Assembly (NCBI RefSeq): GCF_018531495.1
Contig: NZ_JAHDTI010000005.1
Location: 434,001 to 498,000, forward strand
Source of the DNA: Nonomuraea sediminis
GTDB lineage: Bacteria; Actinomycetota; Actinomycetes; Streptosporangiales; Streptosporangiaceae
DNA length: 64,000 nucleotides
Reading direction: 5' to 3'
A program made the translations under genes and the position numbers. The notes under the pieces were generated by a model. The model was not told where the DNA came from. It saw only the letters and a program-made list of their open reading frames with translations, and did no database searches. Numbering within the stretch: position 1 is the stretch's first letter; the number at the start of each line of letters is the position of its first letter. Positions 8,453 to 17,229 of the stretch are shown piece after piece.

Positions 8453-8935
8453 GTGAAGCGCCTTTCTGACGGAAACACCAAGGCCACGTTCGTGCCGAGC
8501 GTCGCGTCGCTGTCGGCTCCCACGGTGGCGGAGCTGACGGCGGTGGGCATCGTCGCCTGCGAGACGGTCATCACCGCGACCGGCCTGAAGATCAGCATTG
8601 ATCAGGGCGAAGTCAAGGGCGACACCCTCGCCTCCACCCAGACGTTCAGCGGCCCTGGTAGGACTGCAGCCAAGATCGACCTGGAGTTCTTCCGCGACGA
8701 CACCGCCCTGTACGACCGCATGTGGAGTGTCATGACGAACAACACTCCGGGCTTCTTCGTTGTCCGCCGCGGCCTGTCCTACCTGACGCCGTACGCGATC
8801 GGGCAGAAAGTCGCCATCTACACCGTCACCTGTGGCGAGCCCAGCGAGATCGCGCCCGAAGCCGAAACGTACGACCGCGCCCAGACCAAGCTGTACCCGT
8901 CCGGGCCGTACCTGCGAGAGGCGACCGTCGCGTGA
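8453..8935 (+). CDS. Major tail (tube) protein
   Basis: 160 aa, GTG start three bases after the previous stop. The length, the beta-rich pattern and the segment KIDLEFFRDDTALYDRMW followed by GFFVVRRG are typical of siphovirus tail tube proteins in actinobacteria. The position immediately before the frameshifted chaperone genes confirms the assignment. Confidence 0.75.
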   Translation: MKRLSDGNTKATFVPSVASLSAPTVAELTAVGIVACETVITATGLKISIDQGEVKGDTLASTQTFSGPGRTAAKIDLEFFRDDTALYDRMWSVMTNNTPGFFVVRRGLSYLTPYAIGQKVAIYTVTCGEPSEIAPEAETYDRAQTKLYPSGPYLREATVA

Positions 8936-9468
8936 GCAACTCGATCGCTGACCTGCGGGCGAAGGTGCGTCGCCCGGAGAAGAGCGTCGCACTGTGCCTG
9001 GCGGGCGACCTCCAGGCACAGTTCGAAGACCTCGAACGGGAGCTCGCGACCGCCCGGGACAGGTCGGCGGGCACCCTGGCGGGCGGCAGCGCGGAAGCGA
9101 CCGAGATCGCCCAAAAGATCCGGGCACTGGAAGCCGAGATGCAGGAGCACACCGAGGTGTTCCGCTTCAAGGGGCTCACTCGGCGGGAGTACAAGGATCT
9201 GGTGGCCGAGCACCCGCCATCGTCGGAGGACGAGGAGAAGGGCAACGACGTCGACTGGGAGACCTTCGGCGTCGGCCTGATCGCGGCCTGCTGCGTCTCG
9301 CACCCGATGACGTACGCCGAGGCGGGCGAGCTGGTCGACATCCTGACGGCCGCCCAGTATGGGTCGCTGTTCCAGGCCGCGCAGGCGGTGAATGTGCACG
9401 GGTTGGATGTCCCAAAATCGTTCAGCGCCTACGCCGTTCTCCAGGGCTCCAAGAGGAACTCGAGGTAG
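8932..9468 (+). CDS. Tail assembly chaperone gpG-like
   Basis: 178 aa from GTG 8932, overlapping the tube stop. Residues 15-70 are Glu/Ala/Arg-rich helices with LCLAGDLQAQFEDLERELA, and the C-terminal half (TYAEAGELVDILTAAQYGSLFQAAQAVN) is the typical folded part. The protein coats and measures the tape measure protein during tail assembly. Translation of this frame ends at 9468; a slippery site at 9411-9417 allows about 45% longer synthesis as a fusion. Confidence 0.85.
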   Translation: MSNSIADLRAKVRRPEKSVALCLAGDLQAQFEDLERELATARDRSAGTLAGGSAEATEIAQKIRALEAEMQEHTEVFRFKGLTRREYKDLVAEHPPSSEDEEKGNDVDWETFGVGLIAACCVSHPMTYAEAGELVDILTAAQYGSLFQAAQAVNVHGLDVPKSFSAYAVLQGSKRNSR

Positions 9469-9839
9469 CCGCGACCTGGGGTGTCCCCAGGTCGAAGCTG
9501 CTCGGGCGGCAGGCGCGGGCGGTCACCACCATCCGCCGCGACCCTGGCGGTCAGGTCGAGCAGATCGAAACCGTGTGGGACGCGGAGTGGACGGACGAGG
9601 ACTACGCCGAAGCCGCTGCCTACCTTCGGTGGAAGAAGGGCAAATGCCCCGGGGGTTGCGACATGGACCTGGTCGACTCGACCGCGATGCGGGATGGCGA
9701 GCCGGTCCACCAGTACCGGGTGACGAAGCCGCGGCGGTGCTACGCGTGTGACGCCAAGATCGAGGCGCAGGAGAAGCACTTCGAGAAGGGCACGTATCGC
9801 GAGCAGGCCCTGCTGTGGCAGATCGAGCAGGCCACCTGA
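8932..9839 (+). CDS. Tail assembly chaperone gpGT fusion made by -1 frameshift
   Basis: The heptamer CCCAAAA at 9411-9417 sits in frame as C CCA AAA, giving the canonical X XXY YYZ arrangement. A -1 shift continues from codon ATC at 9417 in a frame open to 9839, yielding a fusion of about 302 aa. The T part has no start codon of its own near its beginning. It contains a putative zinc site: CPGGC about residue 242 and CYAC about 30 residues later. As in lambda gpG/gpGT, the fusion is expected to link the chaperone to the tape measure protein, whose gene follows. Confidence 0.85.
9411..9417 (+). promoter_or_regulatory. Slippery heptamer for programmed -1 frameshift
   Basis: CCCAAAA in the G-frame codons CCA AAA. 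In the -1 frame the same tRNAs re-pair on CCC and AAA. The G frame stops 51 bases later and the T frame remains open for 420 bases. The downstream sequence is GC-rich; I did not verify a pseudoknot. Confidence 0.8.
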
Positions 9840-9843
9840 CACG

Positions 9844-10224
9844 TCAGGGCTTGGGTGTGGGGCAGCCCTTCGCTTCGAACTTGAGCCGATCTTCCTCGGT
9901 CTTCGGCGGAGCGCACAGGTCCTTCGAAGTCATGGCGTCCATGTCGTCGATCTCCTTGGAGCGATCGGCGCACAGGTAGCGGACGTCGATCCGAAGGTAC
10001 TGAAGCTGCCCGTGGTCCTTGAACTGAGCAGCAGTCAGCCCGAAAACGCGCTCGCTCTCAGCGCAGATATCGCGGGCTGAATTCAGATAGGCATTCCAGT
10101 CCGCTACGGGATGCCCGAGGGCTGACTCGACTGCGCGCCTATGGGCGGTCTCGTCATAGCTGCTGCCGCAGGCCGCGAGCGTGAGCGCCGCGGCAGCGAG
10201 AACAACTGCGTGACGTAACGGCAT
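9844..10224 (-). CDS. Lipoprotein, likely prophage moron
   Basis: 126 aa on the strand opposite to all neighbours, between the chaperone and tape measure genes. It has a lipoprotein signal: MPLR, hydrophobic stretch, lipobox LAAC with Cys19 for acylation. The mature part holds four more cysteines (ICAES, YLCAD, DLCAPP, GCPTP), probably two disulfides outside the membrane. An independently transcribed surface lipoprotein in a structural cassette suggests a lysogenic conversion or superinfection-exclusion gene (inference). I do not recognise a named family. It has a 112-base upstream spacer able to hold its own promoter. Confidence 0.75.
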   Translation of the reverse strand: MPLRHAVVLAAAALTLAACGSSYDETAHRRAVESALGHPVADWNAYLNSARDICAESERVFGLTAAQFKDHGQLQYLRIDVRYLCADRSKEIDDMDAMTSKDLCAPPKTEEDRLKFEAKGCPTPKP

Positions 10225-10336
10225 GAGGGACCTCCCCTGTCTGCGGACCCCCGAGTCGCCGCGAGCATGACACGTTCCAACGCCCCATCTGTTGCATTCG
10301 GCTCAACCGTGACCTGACGGACGGGGGTGAACACCC

Positions 10337-13300
10337 TTGGCCGATCGTTCAGTGAGTATTAGCCTCCGCGCGAAAGTCGCCGACTTCGTCGCGGGGATGG
10401 GTCAGGCCAAGCGTTCCACCGAGGACCTGTCCCGTCAGATGGTGCAGACCGGCGCCTACGCCGAGCAGTTCCGCCGACGGCTCGAGGCGGCCACGAAGGC
10501 ACTGCCGAAGATCGAGATCGACGCCGACAGCACCCCAGCGGAGATCAAGTTCGCCGAGCTGCGGCGGCAGATGGAGACCCTGGCCGACAAGAAGATCGGG
10601 ATCGACATCGACGCCGCGTCCGCGCAGGCGCAGATTCAGGAGATCGAGCGGGAGCTGGAGAAGCTCCAGCGGCAGTCCGCCACCGTCGATGTGAAGGCCG
10701 ACATCGGGGCCGCGCTGACCGAGCTCCGGGCCGTCGACGCCGAGGTGTCCAAGCTCAACGGCAAGGACGCCAGAGTCGACGTCGACGCGAACGTGGCCGG
10801 AGCGCTGGGCAACATCGCCATGGTCGCGGCTGCCCTGGCGGCGCTGCCGGCGGTGACGACCATCGCGGTGGGCGTGGCCGCTCTCGGGTCGGCGTTCGCG
10901 GCTGCTGGCGCGGGCGCGGGTGCGTTCGCGGCGGTCGCCATTCCGTCGCTGACGAGGATCAACACGGCGCTCACCGCGCAGGAGACCGCGGCCCGCAACG
11001 CGGGAACCGCGACCGGCGGCGCTGGAAGGTCTGCGGCTCAGGCAGCCCAGCAGGCCATGCAGCTTGAGCAGGCCGAGCAGAGGCTCAAGCAGGCGCAGCA
11101 GGACGAGAAGCAGGCACAGGAAGACCTGACGCGGGCGCGAGAGGCCGGACGCCGGGCGCTCGAGGACATGAACTTCTCCCTGGAGAGGTCGATCCTCAGC
11201 CAGAAGGACGCCGCGCTCGCCGTACGCGAGGCTCAGCAGCGTCTCGCCGAGGTCCAGGCCGACCCCAAGAGCACGCAGCTCGAGATCGAGCGGGCGATGC
11301 TCAACCTGGAAATGGCGCAGGAGCGGTCCCGCGAGCAGGAGGTCAAGACTCAGCGGGCCCGCAAGGACACCGCCGAAGCGAACAAGGCCGGGGTGAAGGG
11401 CACCAAGGAGTACCAGGATGCCGTCACCAAGCTGAAGGAAGCCCAGGAGAAGGTCGCGCAGGCGGAACAGCAGCTGAAGATCGCCCACCTGCAGCAGCAG
11501 CAAGCCATGTCGGGCGGCGGCGGCGCGGCCAACAAGCTCAAGGACGCGTTCGCCGGCCTGTCCAAGCAAGAGCGTGAGCTGGCGAAGGATCTCAAGGGCG
11601 CCAAAGACGAGTACCTCAAGTGGCAGGTCAGCCTGCAGTCCGCCACGTTCCCCGCCATCAGCGGGGCGCTCAACCTGATGACCTCGCAGCTTCCGCGGCT
11701 GACGCCGATGGTGACTGGTGCGGCCGGAGCCTTCCAACTGCTGGAGAGGGACGCTCAGAAGGCCCTTGCGGGCCCGTTCTGGTCGCAGTTCCTGGCCAAC
11801 CTCACCCACCAGATCCCTACGGCGATCGTCGGGCTCGGCCGCTCTTTCGGCAACATCACGACAGGCGTCGCCGGCGTCATCAACGCGTTCTTGCCGTTCG
11901 TCCCGACGATCGTCGGAGGCATTCAGAAGGCCAGCCAGGCGTTTGCCGAGTGGGGCCAGAAACTGAAGGACAGCCCTGAGTTCCACTCCTTCATCAACTG
12001 GGTGAAGGCGGAGGCTCCGGTTGTCTGGGAGCTGATCAAGAACGTGGCCCAGTCGATCGGCAACATCGTGACCGGGCTCGCCCCGCTGGGGACGACTTCC
12101 CTGGCCGGGCTGAACCTGCTCTCCTCGATCGTCAAGGGCATGGATCCCGGGCAGATCCAGCTTGTCGCCCTGGCGGTCGCCGCGGTGTACACCGCCGTCA
12201 AGGCCGGTCAGGCGATCTCAGCCGGCGCCGAAGCGCTCAGCGTTCTCAAGGCAAAGATCTCCGGCGTCGGCGACGTGGCGGGCACCACGAAGACCAAGCT
12301 CGGCGGGATGGCCAGCTCGCTCGCGAGCGGCGGCCCGTGGGGCGTCGCCATTGGGTTGGGTGTAGCTGCGCTCGGTCTGTTCGCTTCCAAGCACGCCGAG
12401 GCCGAGCAGCGGGTCCGTGATCTGACGGAGGCCATCAAGGCTGACTCGGGCGCTCTCGGTGAGAACACCCGTAACAGAGTGATCAACACCTTGTCCACCG
12501 AGGGTTACCTGAAGAAGGCAGCAGACCTGGGCATCTCGGTGAGGACCTTCACCGACGCAGCTCTGGGTAACCGGGATGCGCTGGCGCAGGTCAACGCTCA
12601 GCTTGAGGCCACCGCCACGCGGATGACTGCAGTCGGCGGGCGTGGCGCCTCCACGAGTACGCAGTGGAAGGGCCTTACTGCCGACGCGCAGAAGCTGAAG
12701 GACGCCCTCGGCGACACCAACAGCGAGCTCGGTCAGGCGGTTGAAGCGCACCGCCTGGAGGCCGAAGCTGCCGGCAAGACCGGCACCACCGCCACCACGG
12801 CCGGGAGCGCCATCTCAACGATGGGCGGCAAGGCAGCGGTCACGACTGGCCAGGTGACAAGCCTTCGCGATGAGCTGGACAAGCTGACTGGCGCGAACTT
12901 CAACGCCGAGCAGGCCAACATCTCCTACCACTCGGCGCTGACCAGGGCGACCGAGGCGGCCAAGGAGAACGGCCGGACCATGGACCAGAACAAGCAGGCT
13001 TACTGGAACAACAGGTCCGCCCTGGTCGACCTTGCCCGGTCGTCGAACGACGTCCGCAAGGCGATGGAGGAGCAGCAGGTCCCCATGGCGCTGGTGAACG
13101 AGAAGGCCCGCGAGCAGCGGGACGCGTTCATCCAAGTGGCCGAAAAAATGGGCTACACGAAGGGTGAGGCCAAGAAGCTGGCCGACCAGATGGGGCTCAT
13201 CCCGTCGAAGGTGGAGACCAAGGTCGACGCCCCGGGCATGCCGCGGACCAAGGAGGAGTTCGAGAAGCTCGCTACCCAGATCGGGATCAGCAAGAAGCGG

Positions 13301-14074
13301 GCCGACGAACTGTGGGAGAAACTGCAGGAGATGGACGGCAAAACCGTCCACATCACCATCGAGCAGCGGATCACACAGAACAACAAGACGGCAGAAGCCC
13401 GCGGCACCGCTATGGGCAGCATCGACCGCTACGCGGCGGGCGGCATCACGACGATGTCCGGAGGCGGGCTGCGTCCTCAACCGCCACACATCGTGTCCAA
13501 GCCGACCATTCTGTACGGCGAGGGCAGCACCGGGGCTGGCGCGACCGAGGCGTTCATTCCATATGAAAGCCGGTATCGGCCGAGGGCGATCCAGCTTCTC
13601 GGCGAGGTGGCGGCCGACTTCGGGCTCGAGGTGTACAACGCCCAGGCCGCGAAGCGGGTCGACTCGCTGGGTGGACAGATCAAGGAAGCACAGGCCGGGA
13701 TCACCTCGTCCAGCAACAGGAGCCGGTCGTCTAGCTCGGGCAAGGGCAAGAGCAGCGGGACAGGCCGGGCTAGCCAGGGCGAACGAGCGGTGCCGCCCCC
13801 GCCAAAGACGGCGCTTGAGAAGCCGGTCGTGATCACTGCTGACCGGGTCTCTCCGTTGTACGGCGGCGGCGACACCTACGTGACCACGTCGGCGCCTCAG
13901 CAGCTGATCTCCGGCCGCACCACGTCGTGGCCGTCCGGCGGAGACGCCGGCGGGTCAGCACCTCCACCCGCGGTGGTCAACCGGACAGTGAACTTCCCGG
14001 ACATGGTGGTCCGGGAGTCGGTCGACGCGGACGTGGTGTTCGCCAAGGCCGGCATGTTCCTCAACTCGCGCTAA
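10337..14074 (+). CDS. Tape measure protein
   Basis: 1245 aa, the largest gene of the prophage; TTG start after GGGGGTG. It sets tail length and is ejected ahead of the DNA. The N-terminus (SVSISLRAKVADFVAGMG) is the common tape measure opening. Residues about 160-215 form hydrophobic Ala/Val-rich segments, residues about 235-390 a long coiled coil rich in Gln, Glu, Ala and Arg, and further hydrophobic segments lie around residues 590-690. The C-terminus has the typical Gly-rich turn region and GATEAFIPYESRYRPRA near residue 1075. It contains no lytic domain that I recognise. Confidence 0.9.
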   Translation: MADRSVSISLRAKVADFVAGMGQAKRSTEDLSRQMVQTGAYAEQFRRRLEAATKALPKIEIDADSTPAEIKFAELRRQMETLADKKIGIDIDAASAQAQIQEIERELEKLQRQSATVDVKADIGAALTELRAVDAEVSKLNGKDARVDVDANVAGALGNIAMVAAALAALPAVTTIAVGVAALGSAFAAAGAGAGAFAAVAIPSLTRINTALTAQETAARNAGTATGGAGRSAAQAAQQAMQLEQAEQRLKQAQQDEKQAQEDLTRAREAGRRALEDMNFSLERSILSQKDAALAVREAQQRLAEVQADPKSTQLEIERAMLNLEMAQERSREQEVKTQRARKDTAEANKAGVKGTKEYQDAVTKLKEAQEKVAQAEQQLKIAHLQQQQAMSGGGGAANKLKDAFAGLSKQERELAKDLKGAKDEYLKWQVSLQSATFPAISGALNLMTSQLPRLTPMVTGAAGAFQLLERDAQKALAGPFWSQFLANLTHQIPTAIVGLGRSFGNITTGVAGVINAFLPFVPTIVGGIQKASQAFAEWGQKLKDSPEFHSFINWVKAEAPVVWELIKNVAQSIGNIVTGLAPLGTTSLAGLNLLSSIVKGMDPGQIQLVALAVAAVYTAVKAGQAISAGAEALSVLKAKISGVGDVAGTTKTKLGGMASSLASGGPWGVAIGLGVAALGLFASKHAEAEQRVRDLTEAIKADSGALGENTRNRVINTLSTEGYLKKAADLGISVRTFTDAALGNRDALAQVNAQLEATATRMTAVGGRGASTSTQWKGLTADAQKLKDALGDTNSELGQAVEAHRLEAEAAGKTGTTATTAGSAISTMGGKAAVTTGQVTSLRDELDKLTGANFNAEQANISYHSALTRATEAAKENGRTMDQNKQAYWNNRSALVDLARSSNDVRKAMEEQQVPMALVNEKAREQRDAFIQVAEKMGYTKGEAKKLADQMGLIPSKVETKVDAPGMPRTKEEFEKLATQIGISKKRADELWEKLQEMDGKTVHITIEQRITQNNKTAEARGTAMGSIDRYAAGGITTMSGGGLRPQPPHIVSKPTILYGEGSTGAGATEAFIPYESRYRPRAIQLLGEVAADFGLEVYNAQAAKRVDSLGGQIKEAQAGITSSSNRSRSSSSGKGKSSGTGRASQGERAVPPPPKTALEKPVVITADRVSPLYGGGDTYVTTSAPQQLISGRTTSWPSGGDAGGSAPPPAVVNRTVNFPDMVVRESVDADVVFAKAGMFLNSR

Positions 14075-14117
14075 CCCGCCTTCTCACACATCAACCAGTT
14101 AGGAGGCGGGCTTCGGC

Positions 14118-14366
14118 ATGCCTTGGGATCCATCTAGCGGCCAGACGTTCGGCGAGTGGATGCGTGATGGCGCTCCACTCGGCGAGGGCCGTACCGCGGA
14201 CGTGGTGGTCGGGGAGCGGACATGGGCCACCCGCGACCAGGTGGAGGAGGGCCGCACCGAAGAGGGCGGCCGGTACAAGGCCGTACGCGATCAGAACGGC
14301 CACCACGTCATCGAAGAGACGCGACCGTCTGGTGAGCTCCGCCAGCACGTCCAGATCAACCTTTAG
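14118..14366 (+). CDS. Small hypothetical phage protein
   Basis: 82 aa, charged and hydrophilic. ATG 14118 follows AGGAGG (14101-14106) at slightly long spacing. It lies between the tape measure and a minor tail gene. No family recognised. Confidence 0.55.
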   Translation: MPWDPSSGQTFGEWMRDGAPLGEGRTADVVVGERTWATRDQVEEGRTEEGGRYKAVRDQNGHHVIEETRPSGELRQHVQINL

Positions 14367-14375
14367 GGAGCGTGC

Positions 14376-14843
14376 ATGGCTCTTAGCCAAGACGCATGGT
14401 TTAACGACAGCTACGTCAAGACCATGCGCCAGACGGTCACCATTGATCTTGGCAACACGACGCCGGGCACTTTTAAGGGCGCGTTGTGGACCGGGAGCGT
14501 CACCCCGGACTTCTCACAGTCCAACCCCGCCTACGGAACGTCGCCTTGGAACAGCGGGGAGACGTCGGGGCCTGGCTATTCGGCTGGCGGCAACTCGCTG
14601 ACGGTAATCAGCTTCGCGGAGCTGGCTGGGATCGCAAACAAGGTCGGCTGGCGGTTCAACTCCACCTCGTGGACGTCAGCCACGATCTCCGCTGACGGGC
14701 TGCTGATCTACGCGCCCGGCATTTCAAACCGCGCCTTCCTGCTGCGGTACTTCGGCCAGACGTACACGAGTAGCAACGGCACCTTCGGTCTTGCCTGGGA
14801 CTCAACCGGGGCGTGGCGGACCGTGCTTCGCGCCACCCCGTGA
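14376..14843 (+). CDS. Putative minor tail protein
   Basis: 155 aa, with GGGAG nine bases before ATG 14376. It is Gly/Ser/Thr-rich and beta-rich with aromatic residues, typical of virion surface proteins. A short WSGSVTP-like beta pattern and the absence of charged helices fit a tail-tip accessory protein. The family is not recognised. A terminator follows. Confidence 0.55.
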   Translation: MALSQDAWFNDSYVKTMRQTVTIDLGNTTPGTFKGALWTGSVTPDFSQSNPAYGTSPWNSGETSGPGYSAGGNSLTVISFAELAGIANKVGWRFNSTSWTSATISADGLLIYAPGISNRAFLLRYFGQTYTSSNGTFGLAWDSTGAWRTVLRATP

Positions 14844-14864
14844 CCTGAGCTCCATCCATTCTCG

Positions 14865-14887
14865 GCCTCGCCTCGGCGGGGCTTTTT
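14865..14887 (+). terminator. Rho-independent terminator within structural operon
   Basis: GCCTCGCC pairs with GGCGGGGC (one G-T pair) across a minimal loop and is followed by TTTTT. It would lower transcription of the downstream tail-fibre genes unless antiterminated. Confidence 0.7.
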
Positions 14888-14908
14888 GCATGAAAGGGGC
14901 CAGGTCAG

Positions 14909-15409
14909 ATGGCTCTGTATTGGGCTGCCTCCGGGGCGATGGCCACCACCTCCCAGCTCGCCACCGTCACCACCACGACGACGCTGAAGACCCTGCTGCA
15001 GATCGCCAGCCCGTCTACGCGGGTGCTGCGCATCGTGGAGTGGGGCATTTCGTTCGACGGAAGCGCCGCGGCGACGCCGATCGCGTGCGAGTTGATCCAA
15101 ACCGATGTGGCGGCGACGGTGACGGCGCACGTCAGTGCTGGCGTTCAGCCGTTCGATGATCCGAACGCGCCTGCCTCGCTGGTGCAGTTGGGGACGTCGC
15201 TATCTGGCTACAACGCCTCCGTAGAGGGGACGACAACAGCAACCCGTACGGCCGACGTTCAGTTGGTGTCGCCGACCACGTCGTTTGTGCGCCAGTGGCC
15301 GTTGGGTAGGGAATTCGTCCTGCCTCCGTCGAAGTTCCTGCGGGTGCGGGTCAAGGCCACCGGCACCGGCGTGAATGCCTACGCCTACGTGGTGTGGAGC
15401 GAGTCGTAG
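14909..15409 (+). CDS. Putative tail/virion protein, unknown
   Basis: 166 aa with GAAAGGGG before the ATG. Beta-rich, Thr/Ala/Val-rich (TVTTTTTLKTLLQIASPSTRVLRIVEWGISF) ending FLRVRVKATGTGVNAYAYVVWSE. Proteins with this layout are common among the tail-tip genes of actinobacterial prophages and have no assigned function. The next ATG abuts the stop. Confidence 0.6.
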   Translation: MALYWAASGAMATTSQLATVTTTTTLKTLLQIASPSTRVLRIVEWGISFDGSAAATPIACELIQTDVAATVTAHVSAGVQPFDDPNAPASLVQLGTSLSGYNASVEGTTTATRTADVQLVSPTTSFVRQWPLGREFVLPPSKFLRVRVKATGTGVNAYAYVVWSES

Positions 15410-16117
15410 ATGGCGCTGGCGATCGACTCGTCCACGCCCGCCATCGCCCAGGCTGACAACACCTGCACGACGGCGTCGTTCACCGCTCCGGACAGTTCGC
15501 TGCTGGTGGCGCTGTGCATGTGCAACTCGGGCAGCGGTTCCACGAACTCGGTTTCGAACTCTGGGACGGCGTTGACGTGGACGCAGTGGGTGAACCATCA
15601 GGCGGGTGAGGATTCGGGTGCCTTCAACGCCACGGTGAAGATCTTCACCGCGCCGGCGGCGACGTCGGCTGCGCGGACGGTCACTCTCACCACGAGCGGC
15701 AGCGGCTACACCGCCCTGAAGGTTCTCGTGTTCACTGGGGCCGACCTGAACGCACCGGTCGGCGCGACGGGTGAAGGGCATTCGAGCACTGCGGCGATCA
15801 CGCCGAACGTGTACACGTCGACTGTCGCGAACTCGAGGTGTGTCGGCATCGGCTCCGACTCCACCAGCTTCAACAGCCCCACCACGACCGATGTCGGATT
15901 CACGTACTCCAACATCTTCCCGCAGATGTCCGGCTTGGCCGCCTACAAGTCGTCCGACACGGCAACGGCCGGCAGCACGGTGACGCTCAACTTCGACGGC
16001 ACCGGCAACTCCCGGACGTGGAACTGGGTGGCCGCCGAGATCTTGCCGCTGGTGCCGCCGCTGCCTCGTCCCGGGCTGATGCTCGGCCAGGCGATCAACC
16101 GCGCCGCCTACTACTGA
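15410..16117 (+). CDS. Putative tail fibre-like beta-sandwich protein
   Basis: 235 aa, low charge, Ser/Thr/Asn-rich, predicted all-beta. It reads like a sugar- or receptor-binding module: an N-terminal DSSTPAIAQADNT strand, SSLLVALCMCNSG, then FTGADLNAPVG near the middle. The same layout recurs in the first ~220 residues of the 611-aa protein at 17230, suggesting duplicated adhesion modules. Function is inferred from context. Confidence 0.55.
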   Translation: MALAIDSSTPAIAQADNTCTTASFTAPDSSLLVALCMCNSGSGSTNSVSNSGTALTWTQWVNHQAGEDSGAFNATVKIFTAPAATSAARTVTLTTSGSGYTALKVLVFTGADLNAPVGATGEGHSSTAAITPNVYTSTVANSRCVGIGSDSTSFNSPTTTDVGFTYSNIFPQMSGLAAYKSSDTATAGSTVTLNFDGTGNSRTWNWVAAEILPLVPPLPRPGLMLGQAINRAAYY

Positions 16118-16129
16118 TAGGGGGCGTGG

Positions 16130-17209
16130 ATGGCCCGTCTCGGCCGTAGCCAGCCGATCCCGGTAACCGTCCGGGGCCGCCTCACCTACACCCTGGTCGA
16201 TCTGACGCTACCTGCGTTTGAGAGCGTGTCGGAGTGGCCGACGGTCACGGTCACCTCGCCGGACGTCAACCTCAATCTCGGCCCATTCGAGTCGGTCAGC
16301 GAGTGGCCGGCGCTGTCGTTCACGATCGATCGCAACCTGACGCTGCCGCCGTTCGAATCGATCTCCGAATGGCCGGCGCTGACGGTGTCGGTGCCGGTCA
16401 AACCCGGCGACGCGCTCACGGGCGCGGACGGCGAGATCGACTTCAACGGCACTCTGTGGGGTCCGAGCACCAGTTACAAGGTTCAGATCCCGGTCGAGGG
16501 CTGGCTCGGGCTGCCGTCCGTCGACAACCTGAATGTGGAGCGGCCGACCTGGCACGGCGCGTGGGATGCCCGCAAGTTGGCCCAGCAGCGGATTGTCACG
16601 TTGCGGATCCAGGTCGATTCGGCGACTGACCCGTCTGATGTGGAGACGCTGCTGCGGCAGGTCATCGCGGTGACCGGCTTGCAGGACGACGAGACGCCGC
16701 TGCCGCTGGTGGTCAAGGGCTACGGGCCGCCCAGCCTCGCCATGGGGCAGGTTGTGGACCGGCGCCTCGACATGGACGGCGACTACAACGCCGGCCTACC
16801 CACGGCGATGGTGCTGGTGGCGTGCGCCGATCCGCGACGGTACGGGCTGGACCTGCGAGGCGTCACCGTCCCGGTGAACAGCCCGATCGCGCTGGCCAAC
16901 CCGGGCAACACCGCCGCCCACCCGTTCATCCGCTTGGAGGGCCCGGTCACCAACCCGGTCCTGACCAACCAGCGGCTCAACCGGACCTTGCAGTTCAACC
17001 TGACCGTTGCTGACGGCGAGGCACTGGAGATCGACACCTTCTACAGCACCGCCACGATCAACGGCGTGTCCAAAATGTCCACGCTGACCGGCACGTTCGT
17101 CCCGGTGCACGACTTCGTCCTATCGGCGGGCGCGGACACGATCTCCTACACCGCTACCTCCGGTGGCTCTCAGGGCGTCGACTTCATCTGGCGAGACGCC
17201 ACGATCTGA
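16130..17209 (+). CDS. Distal tail protein-like with N-terminal peptide repeats
   Basis: 359 aa. The C-terminal ~250 residues (WLGLPSVDNLNVERPTWHG, then PSLAMGQVVDRRLDMDGDY) resemble siphovirus distal tail/Dit-type proteins that form the ring connecting tail tube and baseplate. The first 90 residues are unusual: a motif PxFESVSEWP recurs three times at 22-23 residue spacing (Phe30, Phe53, Phe75). The gene precedes the Tal-like protein, the normal Dit-Tal order. Confidence 0.7.
   Translation: MARLGRSQPIPVTVRGRLTYTLVDLTLPAFESVSEWPTVTVTSPDVNLNLGPFESVSEWPALSFTIDRNLTLPPFESISEWPALTVSVPVKPGDALTGADGEIDFNGTLWGPSTSYKVQIPVEGWLGLPSVDNLNVERPTWHGAWDARKLAQQRIVTLRIQVDSATDPSDVETLLRQVIAVTGLQDDETPLPLVVKGYGPPSLAMGQVVDRRLDMDGDYNAGLPTAMVLVACADPRRYGLDLRGVTVPVNSPIALANPGNTAAHPFIRLEGPVTNPVLTNQRLNRTLQFNLTVADGEALEIDTFYSTATINGVSKMSTLTGTFVPVHDFVLSAGADTISYTATSGGSQGVDFIWRDATI
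16193..16387 (+). repeat. Three in-frame repeats encoding FES(V/I)SEWP
   Basis: Three copies of a 22-23 codon unit: LPAFESVSEWP, LGPFESVSEWP and LPPFESISEWP, each followed by a short beta-like stretch. The DNA copies have diverged at third positions, so the peptide has been kept under selection. Confidence 0.85.
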
Positions 17210-17229
17210 CCGCAGGGCGGGGGTGGCCG

